Assembly: GCA_002726235.1 (NCBI GenBank)
Contig: PBSN01000007.1
Location: 41,813 to 105,812 of the forward strand
Length of the DNA stretch: 64,000 nucleotides
DNA from: Nitrospiraceae bacterium
GTDB taxonomy: Bacteria; Nitrospirota; Nitrospiria; Nitrospirales; UBA2166
Direction of reading: 5' to 3'
Below are positions 9,307 through 17,960 of the stretch, piece by piece. Both the position numbers and the translations under genes were made by a program. The stretch's first letter is position 1, and the number at the start of each line of letters is the position of its first letter. The notes below the pieces were generated by a model. It searched no databases, was not told where the DNA came from, and saw only the letters and a list, made by a program, of their open reading frames with translations.

Positions 9307-9444
9307 ATGAAGGGGCGACGCTATGTGAGTTTGCATGAGCTTGCCTGGACGACCATTGCTCCTTTTCGTTCTCGCCGTTACGTTCTTGTCAGTGTCTTAC
9401 TATTGATTTGCGGCTGTGCGGATTTAGCCAACCAATATCAATAG
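9307..9444 (+). CDS. candidate tiny lipoprotein between gspE and gspF
   Basis: 45 residues from ATG 9307. A basic N-terminus is followed by the hydrophobic run VLVSVLLLICGCADLANQYQ, whose LICGC resembles a lipobox and would leave a mature peptide of only about 9 residues. It is in the gsp strand and inside the operon, so a role as a miniature pilotin or accessory lipoprotein is conceivable. It has no good Shine-Dalgarno and could be a chance ORF in an otherwise empty 358-bp gap. Confidence 0.35.
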   Translation: MKGRRYVSLHELAWTTIAPFRSRRYVLVSVLLLICGCADLANQYQ

Positions 9445-9526
9445 TTTCGTCTCGCCTTGCTCTGTTGTATGATTAATGCCGCAGGGTGTATTTTCGGTAC
9501 GTTAGTAGGGGAGCGGAGTCAAGCAA

Positions 9527-10744
9527 ATGCCAGTCTATGAATACCGGGGGTTGACTGTAGCGGGGAAAGAGGTATCTGGCATGATCGATGCCGATACTGC
9601 GAAAGGTGCGCGGCTTAAGCTTCGAAGCACCGGTGTCTTTCCTACTGATCTGAATGAGGGAGGATCGGCAGGAGCAAAAGGACTGTTTGCCTTCAAGGAT
9701 CGATCAGAATCGATCTCCCTGAAGGAACAGGCCCTATTGACGCGGCAACTCGGGACATTGGTGACTGCGGGGTTGCCCCTCGTCGATGCACTCAGCGCCT
9801 TGATCGACCAAATCGAGAAAACCAATATCAAGGGCGTGATGGCAGATATTCGTGAACGAGTGCGGGAGGGGAGTGCGCTAAGTCAGGCGCTCGAATGTCA
9901 TCCTGAATCGTTCTCTCCGCTCTACATCCATATGGTTTCAGCCGGGGAAGCTAGCGGAGCTTTGGACGAGGTTCTGGCACGCCTGGCTGATTTTCAAGAT
10001 GGTCAAATTCGGCTTAAAAATCGAATCACGACTGTTTTGATGTATCCGGTATTTATGTTTGCGGTTGGGGCTAGCGTGCTCTTTGGGCTGGTTACGTTCG
10101 TGGTGCCCAAGATTACTGCAGTGTTCACTGAAATGGAACAGGCTTTGCCACTTCCGACTATCATTCTGTTGACCGTGAGTGAGGGGCTGGCCGATTATTG
10201 GATGTGGATTCTCGTTGGATGTGCGCTCGCAGTACTGATGCTGAGGAGGTTTTTGCAGACGGAGACTGGCCGTGAACGATACGATGCGTTTTTGCTCAGG
10301 CTTCCAGTGCTGGGGACTGTTGTACAAATGGTTGCAGTCTCTCGATTTACGCAGACACTCAGTACGATGTTGAGTAGTGGCGTGCCATTGATGCAAGCCC
10401 TTGGGGTGGTTTCACGGGTAGTGGACAACCGAGTGCTTCAACATGCCATTGATGAAGCTCGTCAGAATATTCGGGAGGGTGAAAGTCTTGCAGCCCCGTT
10501 AAAACGAAGTGGTTTGATTCCGCCGTTGGCCACTCACATGATCGCGGTTGGGGAAAAGAGTGGCGAATTGGAATCGATGTTAATTCGTGTGTCGCAGGTA
10601 TACGATTCCGAAGTCGAAACGTCTGTGAATCAACTGACTGCACTACTGGAACCCATTATGATTGTGGTGATGGGAGTGGTTGTCTTATTTATTGTTCTGG
10701 CCATTTTGCTTCCGATCTTTGAAATGAGTTCGATGGCACGGTGA
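9527..10744 (+). CDS. gspF: type II secretion inner-membrane platform protein GspF
   Basis: 405 residues. Two T2SSF domains each carry the repeat pattern (LTRQLGTLVTAGLPLVDAL in the first, FTQTLSTMLSSGVPLMQAL in the second). Three membrane spans lie at about 170-195, 220-238 and near the C-terminus (IMIVVMGVVVLFIVLAILLPI). The N-terminus MPVYEYRGL is family-typical. It is the polytopic platform around which GspE acts. A GGGGAG element precedes the ATG. Confidence 0.96.
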   Translation: MPVYEYRGLTVAGKEVSGMIDADTAKGARLKLRSTGVFPTDLNEGGSAGAKGLFAFKDRSESISLKEQALLTRQLGTLVTAGLPLVDALSALIDQIEKTNIKGVMADIRERVREGSALSQALECHPESFSPLYIHMVSAGEASGALDEVLARLADFQDGQIRLKNRITTVLMYPVFMFAVGASVLFGLVTFVVPKITAVFTEMEQALPLPTIILLTVSEGLADYWMWILVGCALAVLMLRRFLQTETGRERYDAFLLRLPVLGTVVQMVAVSRFTQTLSTMLSSGVPLMQALGVVSRVVDNRVLQHAIDEARQNIREGESLAAPLKRSGLIPPLATHMIAVGEKSGELESMLIRVSQVYDSEVETSVNQLTALLEPIMIVVMGVVVLFIVLAILLPIFEMSSMAR

Positions 10745-10766
10745 GCCTAACTGGGGAGGGTGCGGA

Positions 10767-11195
10767 ATGCGAGATCAACGAGGATTCACGTTCGTCGAAA
10801 TTATGGTGGTTGTGGCAATTCTTGCTGTTTTAGCAGCCATTGTGGTGCCTCGCATCATGGGAAGAACAGATGAAGCTAAAATTACGGCAGCAAAAGTGCA
10901 GATGCGCAATATTGAGGGTGCGTTGAAGTTATACAAGTTGGATACGGGGCAGTATCCATCCACAGAGTACGGACTCGAGGCACTTGTCACCAAGCCAACT
11001 GCCGGGAAGGTTCCAAAAAACTGGCGTAAAGGAGGGTACATCCAGGCTGTCCCAAAAGATCCATGGGGGACGCCGTTTGTTTACCTGAGCCCTGGCGTCC
11101 ATGATGACTATGACCTCGTCTCAAACGCGCGTGATGGTGAGCCAGGTGGAGAAGGGGAAGACGCAGATATTCAAAGCTGGAATCTTGAACGATAA
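10767..11195 (+). CDS. gspG: major pseudopilin GspG
   Basis: 142 residues. The short leader MRDQRG is followed by FTFVEIMVVVAILAVLAAIVV, a type IV prepilin/pseudopilin N-terminus with Glu+5. The body carries the GspG signatures YKLDTGQYPSTEYGLEALV, PKDPWGTPFVYLSPG and the Asp-rich calcium-site end (DYDLVSNARDGEPGG). It is the main subunit of the pseudopilus. No prepilin peptidase (GspO) is encoded in the window, so processing must come from elsewhere. Confidence 0.96.
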   Translation: MRDQRGFTFVEIMVVVAILAVLAAIVVPRIMGRTDEAKITAAKVQMRNIEGALKLYKLDTGQYPSTEYGLEALVTKPTAGKVPKNWRKGGYIQAVPKDPWGTPFVYLSPGVHDDYDLVSNARDGEPGGEGEDADIQSWNLER

Positions 11196-11691
11196 CAGAC
11201 GTCGCACTTGCGTTGATGGCTTCTCTCTTGTCGAGCTTGTCGCCGTCATTTTTGTACTGATACTGATGGTGTCTATTGTGTATCCTAAAATTCGAACTGG
11301 AGGGGATTTAAAAACCGTTTCTCGGCAGATTATTGGGACGATTCAACATACCTATTCGAGAGCTGAGTCGGAGAAACAACCCTACCGACTTCATTATGAT
11401 CTCACCCATGGCGAATACTGGGTATCTGTAGCACCAACTGCCGTCGATAACGACGCGTCGCAAGATGTTAAGCCAGATCAGCCACGACTCCTTCCCAAGG
11501 GCATCAAATTTGCAAAAATCGAAACCATGCATTTTGGCGTAGTAGTGGATGGACGTGCGTTTACCAATTTCTATCCCATTGGCCGTGTTGAGCCGACGGT
11601 GATTCATCTCCGGGATAAAGAGCACGAAACCTTTTTGCTCTCCATCAATCCACTTACCGCCCGCGTGACCGTGAGTTCTGACACGGAATAG
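11185..11691 (+). CDS. gspH: minor pseudopilin GspH
   Basis: About 168 residues from TTG 11185, which overlaps the gspG stop and leaves the leader MNDNRRRTCVDG before FSLVELVAVIFVLILMVSIVY. The ORF-track start at 11101 lies deep inside gspG and would give an overlong leader; in-frame ATG/GTG codons at 11134-11146 are alternatives. The rest is a GspH-like beta domain. It is a minor tip or shaft pseudopilin. Start confidence is low; gene identity is good from motif and position. Confidence 0.8.
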   Translation: MNDNRRRTCVDGFSLVELVAVIFVLILMVSIVYPKIRTGGDLKTVSRQIIGTIQHTYSRAESEKQPYRLHYDLTHGEYWVSVAPTAVDNDASQDVKPDQPRLLPKGIKFAKIETMHFGVVVDGRAFTNFYPIGRVEPTVIHLRDKEHETFLLSINPLTARVTVSSDTE

Positions 11692-11768
11692 CCGCTCGCG
11701 GTCACGCACATGACCGTTGCAAAGCCATCGCACGAGCGCGTAGGATACGCATTGATACGACACGCGTG

Positions 11769-12197
11769 ATGGCATTGAAAGACAATCAGGGTTTTACTCT
11801 CCTAGAAGTAATGATTTCGCTCGCGATTTTTGGTATGACAGCCACCGTTTTGTTGGGGTTGCGTAACTGGGATATTGATACTCGGATGTTTTCACAAAAC
11901 GTGACAATCGCCACGCTTTTGGTGCAAGAAAAACTTGTCGAAGCCGAATTGGCGGTCGATGGTCCACCAGCGTTTGGTGTTTCCACTGGTGATTTTGGCG
12001 ACCGTGCCCCAGGATTTTTCTGGAGGCAAACAGTGTCCGCTACTCCCTTGACTATTGATGTTCGAGAAGTAAAGGCCCGCGTTTCTTGGGGACAGGGTAA
12101 TGAAGAAGAAAATTTTGTGCTATCGTCGGGGTCGGATGAAGAGACAGAAACCGCTGATGCAGTAGAGGCCGTAGCCTACTATCTCTTTGAGCAATAA
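11769..12197 (+). CDS. gspI: minor pseudopilin GspI
   Basis: 142 residues. The leader MALKDNQG is followed by FTLLEVMISLAIFGMTATVLL, a canonical pseudopilin signal with Glu+5. A short beta domain follows, with TIATLLVQEKLVEAEL as in GspI. GTG at 11766 is an adjacent alternative start. With GspJ and GspK it forms the pseudopilus tip. Confidence 0.88.
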   Translation: MALKDNQGFTLLEVMISLAIFGMTATVLLGLRNWDIDTRMFSQNVTIATLLVQEKLVEAELAVDGPPAFGVSTGDFGDRAPGFFWRQTVSATPLTIDVREVKARVSWGQGNEEENFVLSSGSDEETETADAVEAVAYYLFEQ

Positions 12198-12202
12198 GCC
12201 AG

Positions 12203-12949
12203 GTGCATGTATCTCCGATAAAACACTCGGCAAACAATCAGCGTTCTTTAATGGGGTTTACGCTGATTGAAATATTGCTCGCTATGGCGATGGTAGCGAT
12301 TCTGTTTACTATGCTGTATGGAACGTTTGGGAGTAGCGTAGATCTTATCCAAGCGGCTGAACAAGAGGGAGAAACATATCATATGGCGCGACTGACTATT
12401 CGTCAGCTCTCGCAAGAATTGACGTCTGTCGTCCAATCGCTCAATGGGGTAATGTTTGAGGCTACTGCAGGAGAGAAATGCCCGCAGATTGCGCGTATCG
12501 AGTTGCTAGATGCCGATGCAGTTGAGGAAGAGGAGGAGGAAGCGGAAGGGGGCAGGATAGGGTTTATCGCAGTTGATGTCGAAGAAGGCAATCGCCCCAT
12601 GGACTGTTTTACCTTTGCAACCTATGCTCATGGACGATATCGGCCGGATGTGAAGGAGTCAGATCTTAGCGTGGCGACCTACTGGCTTGATGGTGATAAG
12701 GTTATGCACAGAGAAGAGACCAATCTCTTCAGCCTTTCATCGAAAAGCGTGGAATCTTACCCACTTGCCGAAGGCGTCGAGGGAATGAATTTCAAGTTTT
12801 TTGATGGCACTGAGTGGGTTGATGAATGGGATGCTGGCAAGCTAGACATGCTCCCATATGCCGTTGAAGTCGAGTTGACGTTCCTGCTGCCGTCTGCAGA
12901 GCGTCGGGTATTCACAACTATGGTATCGGTATCACGCGCGTCAGAATGA
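12203..12949 (+). CDS. gspJ: minor pseudopilin GspJ
   Basis: 248 residues, GTG start 5 bp after gspI. The leader of about 17 residues ends MG, followed by FTLIEILLAMAMVAILFTMLYG. The mature domain contains an unusual acidic insertion (DAVEEEEEEAEGG, about residues 108-120) and ends in the LTFLLPSAERRVFTTMVSV strand pattern of GspJ. The acidic run could bind calcium, as minor pseudopilins often do; that is inference. The stop overlaps gspN by 4 bp (ATGA). Confidence 0.9.
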   Translation: MHVSPIKHSANNQRSLMGFTLIEILLAMAMVAILFTMLYGTFGSSVDLIQAAEQEGETYHMARLTIRQLSQELTSVVQSLNGVMFEATAGEKCPQIARIELLDADAVEEEEEEAEGGRIGFIAVDVEEGNRPMDCFTFATYAHGRYRPDVKESDLSVATYWLDGDKVMHREETNLFSLSSKSVESYPLAEGVEGMNFKFFDGTEWVDEWDAGKLDMLPYAVEVELTFLLPSAERRVFTTMVSVSRASE

Positions 12950-13881
12950 CGTGGTCATTGGCGAGCCTATGGCGATGGGGCGCCTATGCCTTCTACGCGA
13001 TTCTTATTTTCGGGATATGCGTATATGTCACGTTTCCATCTCCTCAATTTCATGCCTGGTTAATTGCCGAAGCTGATCGGCGTTTTGGCGTTCAGATTGA
13101 AGCGCAGGCACTACAGTCACACACACCTCTTCGTTTTGCTATTGACAAAGTCACTCTCTCGATCGATCCAGCGCGTGTTCCATTCTCACGGATGGACACT
13201 GGGAGCATTCGCGTCGTGCCAATTGAGCATTTGAGTCTAGAATTGCACTCATGGCCCCTCTTGTTGGGACAGTATGTGCTGAGTACGGACATCAATGTGT
13301 TTGGCGGCGGGGTTCGTGGAACACTCACGGCTGAAAAAGATGGTGGCCAATGGCGTTATCATGTGGATGGCGAGAGCGAGAACATTGACCTCCAGTCTCT
13401 AGAGAAGGGCATACTCGCATCGAGAGCGGGTGGACAGGTATTGACCTCCGGTATTGGAGCTATTCGCTTTGATCTCACGTGGATTGGGAAGGATGGTCGT
13501 TCCGGAGCCGGTACGGTCTCCGTCAGTCTGGGGGACGCGATTGTCAATCTGTCGGGTTTGCCTTCTGTTGCCATCTCAGAACTCTCAGCGAATCTGACAC
13601 GTGACCAACAGGGCTGGTGGCGAACCGATGATTTGCGGGTGGCTGGGGAGAACGATGGGTTTGCAGCGACTGGGCAGGGGCGCTTTCTGCTTGATGAATC
13701 CCTTTTGAGTAGCATGGTCAATCTTTCGGTGAGCGTTACGATCAATGATGCCGTAAAACGTCAGTACCCTCAGCTTGAGGTTTTCATGCCAAATATTGGG
13801 GAACCTGTTCGCCTGACAGTCACTGGAACGTTGGGTCGACCAATCATTCTGATCAACGGAGTTCCAATTTTGGCATCCTGA
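12946..13881 (+). CDS. gspN: type II secretion protein GspN-like
   Basis: 311 residues, ATGA overlap with gspJ. An N-terminal membrane anchor (about 10-30) is followed by a periplasmic AsmA/GspN-like repeat domain (ALQSHTPLRFAIDKVTLSID, VFGGGVRGTLTAE). Placement between gspJ and gspL and the strand-rich pattern support GspN rather than a generic AsmA protein. GspN is present in only some T2SS, and its role is accessory. The stop overlaps gspL by one base. Confidence 0.82.
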   Translation: MTWSLASLWRWGAYAFYAILIFGICVYVTFPSPQFHAWLIAEADRRFGVQIEAQALQSHTPLRFAIDKVTLSIDPARVPFSRMDTGSIRVVPIEHLSLELHSWPLLLGQYVLSTDINVFGGGVRGTLTAEKDGGQWRYHVDGESENIDLQSLEKGILASRAGGQVLTSGIGAIRFDLTWIGKDGRSGAGTVSVSLGDAIVNLSGLPSVAISELSANLTRDQQGWWRTDDLRVAGENDGFAATGQGRFLLDESLLSSMVNLSVSVTINDAVKRQYPQLEVFMPNIGEPVRLTVTGTLGRPIILINGVPILAS

Positions 13882-15500
13882 TGCTGACTCGATTCACACA
13901 AATGGTTGCACGCCTGTTTCGACCGAGGAGCTTCGTCGGACTTGATATTGGTAGCACTACTGTGAGGGTTACTCGGTTTCGGCGTGGGCGCGCTGGTCCA
14001 GATGAGATTGTGTGTCTGCAACAAGAGCTTTTGGGTGACGATTCCACGGAGCTTGGGGCAGATGCAGTCTCTCAAAGACTGCGTGTGTTATTTCAGGAAC
14101 ACTCGTTATTTGGTGTTCCCGTTGTGGTGGCGATGCCAACGCATTGGGTATTTTCTCGGATCCTCACGATCCCCTTCACTGACCCAAAAAAAGTTGCCCA
14201 AGTCATCTCTTATGAAACGGAGGAACTGATTCCCCTCGGGTTAGATGAGGTGGTTTTTGATCACACCATTATTGACTCGCATGAGGGAGAGAGTACAGTT
14301 CTTGTCGCTGCGGTTCCTCAGGATCGAATGACTCAATATCTGGAGTTATTGGCAAACGCGGGTATTGATCCGGTGTCGATGGATCTTGATAGCTTGGCAC
14401 TGTTTCACTTTTATCGGTACGCGCTTAAGGAATCGGCGCAGGATGTCGTGTTGATTGATATTGGGGCATCCAAGAGCACGATATGCATCGTCAGCGGAGG
14501 GAAGTTGCGAGTGATCCGGAGTATCATGATGGCCGGTGAATCCTTGACGCGGAATTTGGCAGCTCACCTTGGAGGGACTCACGCTGAGGCTGAATCTGAG
14601 AAACATCAGTTCGTTGTTCCCGAAGATGACGATGGGTTTGATGTCAGTAACCCTGACTTAAAGGCATTGCGAGATTTTCTTGATCCCTTTACCACTGAAA
14701 TACGAAATACAATTCAAGCTCACGAAACAGCAGCCGGTTTGACGATAACGCAGCTTTATTTGTGTGGCGGTGGAGCCAAGTTGAATGGGCTATCAGCTTA
14801 CCTTGCCCATCGGCTCAATATTCAGATTGTCAATTCACTGGATGGCCGATTTGGCACCGCACAAAAAAAAGGGGATCTGTGGGATGGGGATTATGCGTCT
14901 AGCCTTGGCTTGGCAGTGAGGCCTGCGTTATGGGGGCACGGTGTCTCGATTAATCTTCGGCAGGGTCCATTTTCCATTCCCCATCGCGAACGATCAGCGA
15001 AGCAAAAAAGTTGGATGCGCCTTGTAGTGGGGGTAATGCTAGTTGTTGGGATCGGGTTTGCCAACTTTTACGTCGACTACTCCATTAAAGAAACACGACT
15101 ACAGACGTTGAAAGATACACTCCGCCAGGATTTTCGAACGACGTTTCCTGATATCACGAGTATTGTTGATCCAGTGCAACAAGGGCGGATGGCGCTAGAT
15201 CAGGCCAAACAACGCCTCTCGGTGTTCGGTCATAATGATCCGGCCACGATCCTCCTCATTCTGGCTGACTTGACTGAACATCTTCCAGCGGACCGAACTC
15301 TCGAGGTCAATGAGTTGATCGTGGAGGGTGCGAAGGTCAAGATCGAAGCTTCAACTGATTCGTTTGAATCTGTCGACGCGATTAAAGCCGCCTTGACAAA
15401 TTCTGAACGTTTGGTAGAGGTGGTTGTCAGTGATGCCAGAATGGGTGCAAAGCCAGGACAGGTCAAATTTCGAGTGACGTCGGTGGTTGGAGCAGAATAA
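13881..15500 (+). CDS. gspL: type II secretion protein GspL (PilM/PilN-like)
   Basis: 539 residues. An N-terminal actin-like/PilM domain (FVGLDIGSTTVRVTRF, then DVVLIDIGASKSTICIVSGG, then LYLCGGGAKLNGL) spans about 1-365. One membrane span follows (about 378-396, LVVGVMLVVGIGFANFYVDY), then a PilN-like periplasmic ferredoxin-fold region. GspL couples GspE in the cytoplasm to GspM in the periplasm. The PilM resemblance is stronger than in proteobacterial GspL, but the single-polypeptide PilM-PilN arrangement and the neighbours favour GspL. Confidence 0.9.
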   Translation: MLTRFTQMVARLFRPRSFVGLDIGSTTVRVTRFRRGRAGPDEIVCLQQELLGDDSTELGADAVSQRLRVLFQEHSLFGVPVVVAMPTHWVFSRILTIPFTDPKKVAQVISYETEELIPLGLDEVVFDHTIIDSHEGESTVLVAAVPQDRMTQYLELLANAGIDPVSMDLDSLALFHFYRYALKESAQDVVLIDIGASKSTICIVSGGKLRVIRSIMMAGESLTRNLAAHLGGTHAEAESEKHQFVVPEDDDGFDVSNPDLKALRDFLDPFTTEIRNTIQAHETAAGLTITQLYLCGGGAKLNGLSAYLAHRLNIQIVNSLDGRFGTAQKKGDLWDGDYASSLGLAVRPALWGHGVSINLRQGPFSIPHRERSAKQKSWMRLVVGVMLVVGIGFANFYVDYSIKETRLQTLKDTLRQDFRTTFPDITSIVDPVQQGRMALDQAKQRLSVFGHNDPATILLILADLTEHLPADRTLEVNELIVEGAKVKIEASTDSFESVDAIKAALTNSERLVEVVVSDARMGAKPGQVKFRVTSVVGAE

Positions 15501-16045
15501 TGTTGAAGTGGCTTGAACCTCTGAAACGACTCTCTCTTCGCGAACGAGTCATGGTGATTGCGGGCGGACTTTTTCTGTTCATCCTCCTCATCTATACCAC
15601 TGCGATTGAGCCGATGATTGATCGCATGCAACGACTCGATCGGCTTGCTGCTGGAAAACAAAGCGCGATTCAGGAGCTGGCAGCGATTCGTGAGGAATAT
15701 GTTGGAGTTCATGCTCAGGCGATACAGATTGACCGAGCGATCGATGAAGTGTCAGGCACATTCTCTCTATTGGCTTTTCTTGAAGAGGTAGCAACGGATG
15801 TTCATATCAAGTCACAGATCGTCGCGATGCGCCCCCAAGCGGCATTGCCGTCGAGTGAATATCGAGAAAATTCTGTTGAGGTGAAAATCGAGAAGGTTGC
15901 CATTCCATCTGTTGTTGCCTTGCTCAGGGCGATGCACACCGCGTCTGCCGTTCTTCGGTTTAAACGCTTCCATTTACGGCCGCGGTTTGATGATCCGGCG
16001 TATCTCGACGTCTCGTTTCTCGTGTCAACCTACGAACGCGTCTAA
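15500..16045 (+). CDS. gspM: type II secretion protein GspM
   Basis: 181 residues overlapping the gspL stop by one base. A short cytoplasmic tail, one membrane span (VMVIAGGLFLFILLIYTTAI, about 18-37), a coiled-coil-like stretch and a periplasmic ferredoxin-like domain match the GspM layout. Sequence conservation in GspM is poor, so the call relies on topology, length and position after gspL. It partners GspL in the inner-membrane platform. Confidence 0.85.
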   Translation: MLKWLEPLKRLSLRERVMVIAGGLFLFILLIYTTAIEPMIDRMQRLDRLAAGKQSAIQELAAIREEYVGVHAQAIQIDRAIDEVSGTFSLLAFLEEVATDVHIKSQIVAMRPQAALPSSEYRENSVEVKIEKVAIPSVVALLRAMHTASAVLRFKRFHLRPRFDDPAYLDVSFLVSTYERV

Positions 16046-16138
16046 CAGGGTGCTGAAAAATCCTGGCAGCGTTGTTCGCGCATTGCTTAGAGTCTCAATG
16101 CACACACATGTACGCCGTAAAGCCATTTTTCAACAGTC
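16046..16138 (+). repeat. short interspersed palindromic repeat at gspM/gspK junction
   Basis: It begins CAGGGTGCTGAAAAATCC right after the gspM stop and ends GCCATTTTTCAACAGTC. The ends form an imperfect inverted repeat: TGCTGAAAAAT against the reverse complement TGTTGAAAAAT, each followed by GGC. About 93 bp in all. I recall a family with the same ends (GGGTGCTGAAAAAG...TTTTTGAACATCC) dispersed through Nitrospira genomes; this copy looks short and diverged. It contains the ATG proposed for gspK. No second copy was found in the window. Confidence 0.6.
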
Positions 16139-17117
16139 GACATCGTTGATACAACGACAGTCTGAGCGTGGCGTCGCGCTCGTTATTACTCTATTGATGG
16201 TGGCGTTACTGGTCACCTTGATTCTGGAATTTGATGTGTCGACGCGCAATGAACTCAATGCAGCCACTAATTTCCGTGATGGCATGAAGGCATCGTATCT
16301 TGCAAAAGCTGGGGTGTCCGCTGCACAAGCAATTATGGCGGAAGATGCGAGAATCGATAAAATGTTTGGACGAAATTACGACACGTTGTTTGAGGTATGG
16401 GCTACACCGTTGCCGAACTATCCCATTGGTGATGGTGTTGTTTCCGTGCAGGTGACGGATGAAATGGGAAAGCTTAATCTCAATGATCTAGCCGCATTAA
16501 CACAGGGTGAAGCCTCAGACTCCCTCAGACTGCTGGATCATACTAGGCGCTTCGAACAGTTATTTGAGCTTCTGGTTCTAGATACCCGCTTGCTTGATGC
16601 TATTTTGGATTGGGTCGATTCCGATGACCGTCAAAGGAAAGACGGGGCAGAGATACAATACTATGGAGAACTAGATCGGCCGTATGTTACTAAGAATGGC
16701 CCATTCGATAGTCTTTCTGAACTTCGCTTGGTCAAGGGCATTACGGATCAGGTGTTCGAACGGCTGAGTCCGTTTGTGACCGTCTATCCGCGAAAACCCG
16801 ATGGAGTTACACCCGTAAATATCAATACTGCCGATCCAGTTGTGCTTCAAGCGCTTGATGATCAGGGGAATATTTCCACAGCGCTGGCCGGCGATATACT
16901 GCAGGCGAGACCCTTTCAAAGTGCGCAGGACCTCAATCGCGTGACGGCGCTGGGCGATATCGATGAAAAACTACGTGCGGATAGAGTCGTCGAGGTGGCA
17001 AGTTCGTATTTTTCAGTGCGGGCGGTTGGAACGGTTGGCGAGACGTCAAAGATTGCAAAGGCCGTCATTAAACGTGATGCAGAAAAAACTGAGTTGGTGT
17101 ATTTGCGGATGGAGTAA
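16098..17117 (+). CDS. gspK: minor pseudopilin GspK
   Basis: 339 residues from ATG 16098. The ORF-track start inside gspM is unlikely. The leader ends SERG, followed by VALVITLLMVALLVTLILEFD, with no Glu+5 but with the GspK hydrophobic pattern. The large domain has LAKAGVSAAQAIM, DEMGKLNLNDL, DAILDWVDSDDRQR and PVNINTADPVVLQAL, all GspK hallmarks. The proposed start lies in a dispersed palindromic repeat. TTG 16146 (leader MIQRQSERG) just outside the repeat is an attractive alternative. Last gene of the gsp operon. Confidence 0.92.
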   Translation: MHTHVRRKAIFQQSTSLIQRQSERGVALVITLLMVALLVTLILEFDVSTRNELNAATNFRDGMKASYLAKAGVSAAQAIMAEDARIDKMFGRNYDTLFEVWATPLPNYPIGDGVVSVQVTDEMGKLNLNDLAALTQGEASDSLRLLDHTRRFEQLFELLVLDTRLLDAILDWVDSDDRQRKDGAEIQYYGELDRPYVTKNGPFDSLSELRLVKGITDQVFERLSPFVTVYPRKPDGVTPVNINTADPVVLQALDDQGNISTALAGDILQARPFQSAQDLNRVTALGDIDEKLRADRVVEVASSYFSVRAVGTVGETSKIAKAVIKRDAEKTELVYLRME

Positions 17118-17284
17118 TGATGATGGCGTATGGAATTTTGGGGTACTGATGTCATAGGAGATTGAGCTCGCAAGCGTGGTGTTGGACGATCAGGCGAATG
17201 AATTTGGAGGTCGGCGAGTTGATGATGTGATAGTCGGAGAACTACGCCGGTGATTAGGGGTCTGATGTGGACAGGGAGGATGTC

Positions 17285-17947
17285 ATGACGCGTGAACTTA
17301 CATACCAACATGCCATGAGAGATTTGGTGAATTTGTATGCGGAAATTGATCATCTGACGATGGAGTGCTGTGCTGCATGGCTTCCGAAGGCTCCAGATCG
17401 TCATGCGCAACTTGAAATGGCAGAACAGATTGGAGAGGAACGAAATCACTATCTTTCCCAAGTTGAGTGGCTCAATTGTCATGCTGGAGGGCACGCCTCG
17501 ATTGTGCTGCCGTCGTGGGCAGATAGCCTTCGGACGTTAGTAAATGGCATGCAATGGCCGGAATACCTTGCGTGTGTCCATCTTGCGATTGAGGGTGTTG
17601 GGATTGCCTTAGTCGAGCGCGTAGCGCGCGACGCTGATCAGGGTGTAAAGGATTGTCTCGCACCATCCTTGCGAGACGAAGGGGGACATGCGAGTTTCGG
17701 AGTGCGTCAGTTGGAGCAATTGCTTCAGAGCGTTGATGGTAAGAAGCGCGAGGAGCTTAAACGACGGATTATTGCGAGTGTTACGGCGATTGCTCGATTG
17801 GCCAGTTCGTTGCCTGTCACATCAGCACATTGGGAGGCCGTTGGGACGTCGACGGAGGAACTCCGTGATATTGCTGCTCAGCGGCTAGGAACATTACTCT
17901 CGCCGCTTGGTATTTCTCAATCGGTAAATCTCTCAGCATCAGCGTGA
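17285..17947 (+). CDS. ferritin-like di-iron protein, unknown function
   Basis: 220 residues from ATG 17285, chosen over GTG 17267 because AGGGAGGA lies 5 nt upstream. The sequence is all helix-like and carries the four-helix di-iron ligand set: Glu in LYAEIDH, ExxH in EERNH, Glu in AIEGVG, ExxH in DEGGH. Such a set supports a ferritin-like or hydroxylase fold, but the substrate is unknown. It has no signal peptide. It sits downstream of the gsp operon and 13 bp ahead of the next small gene, so the two are probably co-expressed. Confidence 0.75.
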   Translation: MTRELTYQHAMRDLVNLYAEIDHLTMECCAAWLPKAPDRHAQLEMAEQIGEERNHYLSQVEWLNCHAGGHASIVLPSWADSLRTLVNGMQWPEYLACVHLAIEGVGIALVERVARDADQGVKDCLAPSLRDEGGHASFGVRQLEQLLQSVDGKKREELKRRIIASVTAIARLASSLPVTSAHWEAVGTSTEELRDIAAQRLGTLLSPLGISQSVNLSASA

Positions 17948-17960
17948 AACGGTATCTCAT

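Noticed and set aside
15897-16097. N-terminal extension of the gspK track ORF
   Set aside because: It lies in gspM and in the repeat. A prepilin leader of about 90 residues would be unrealistic.
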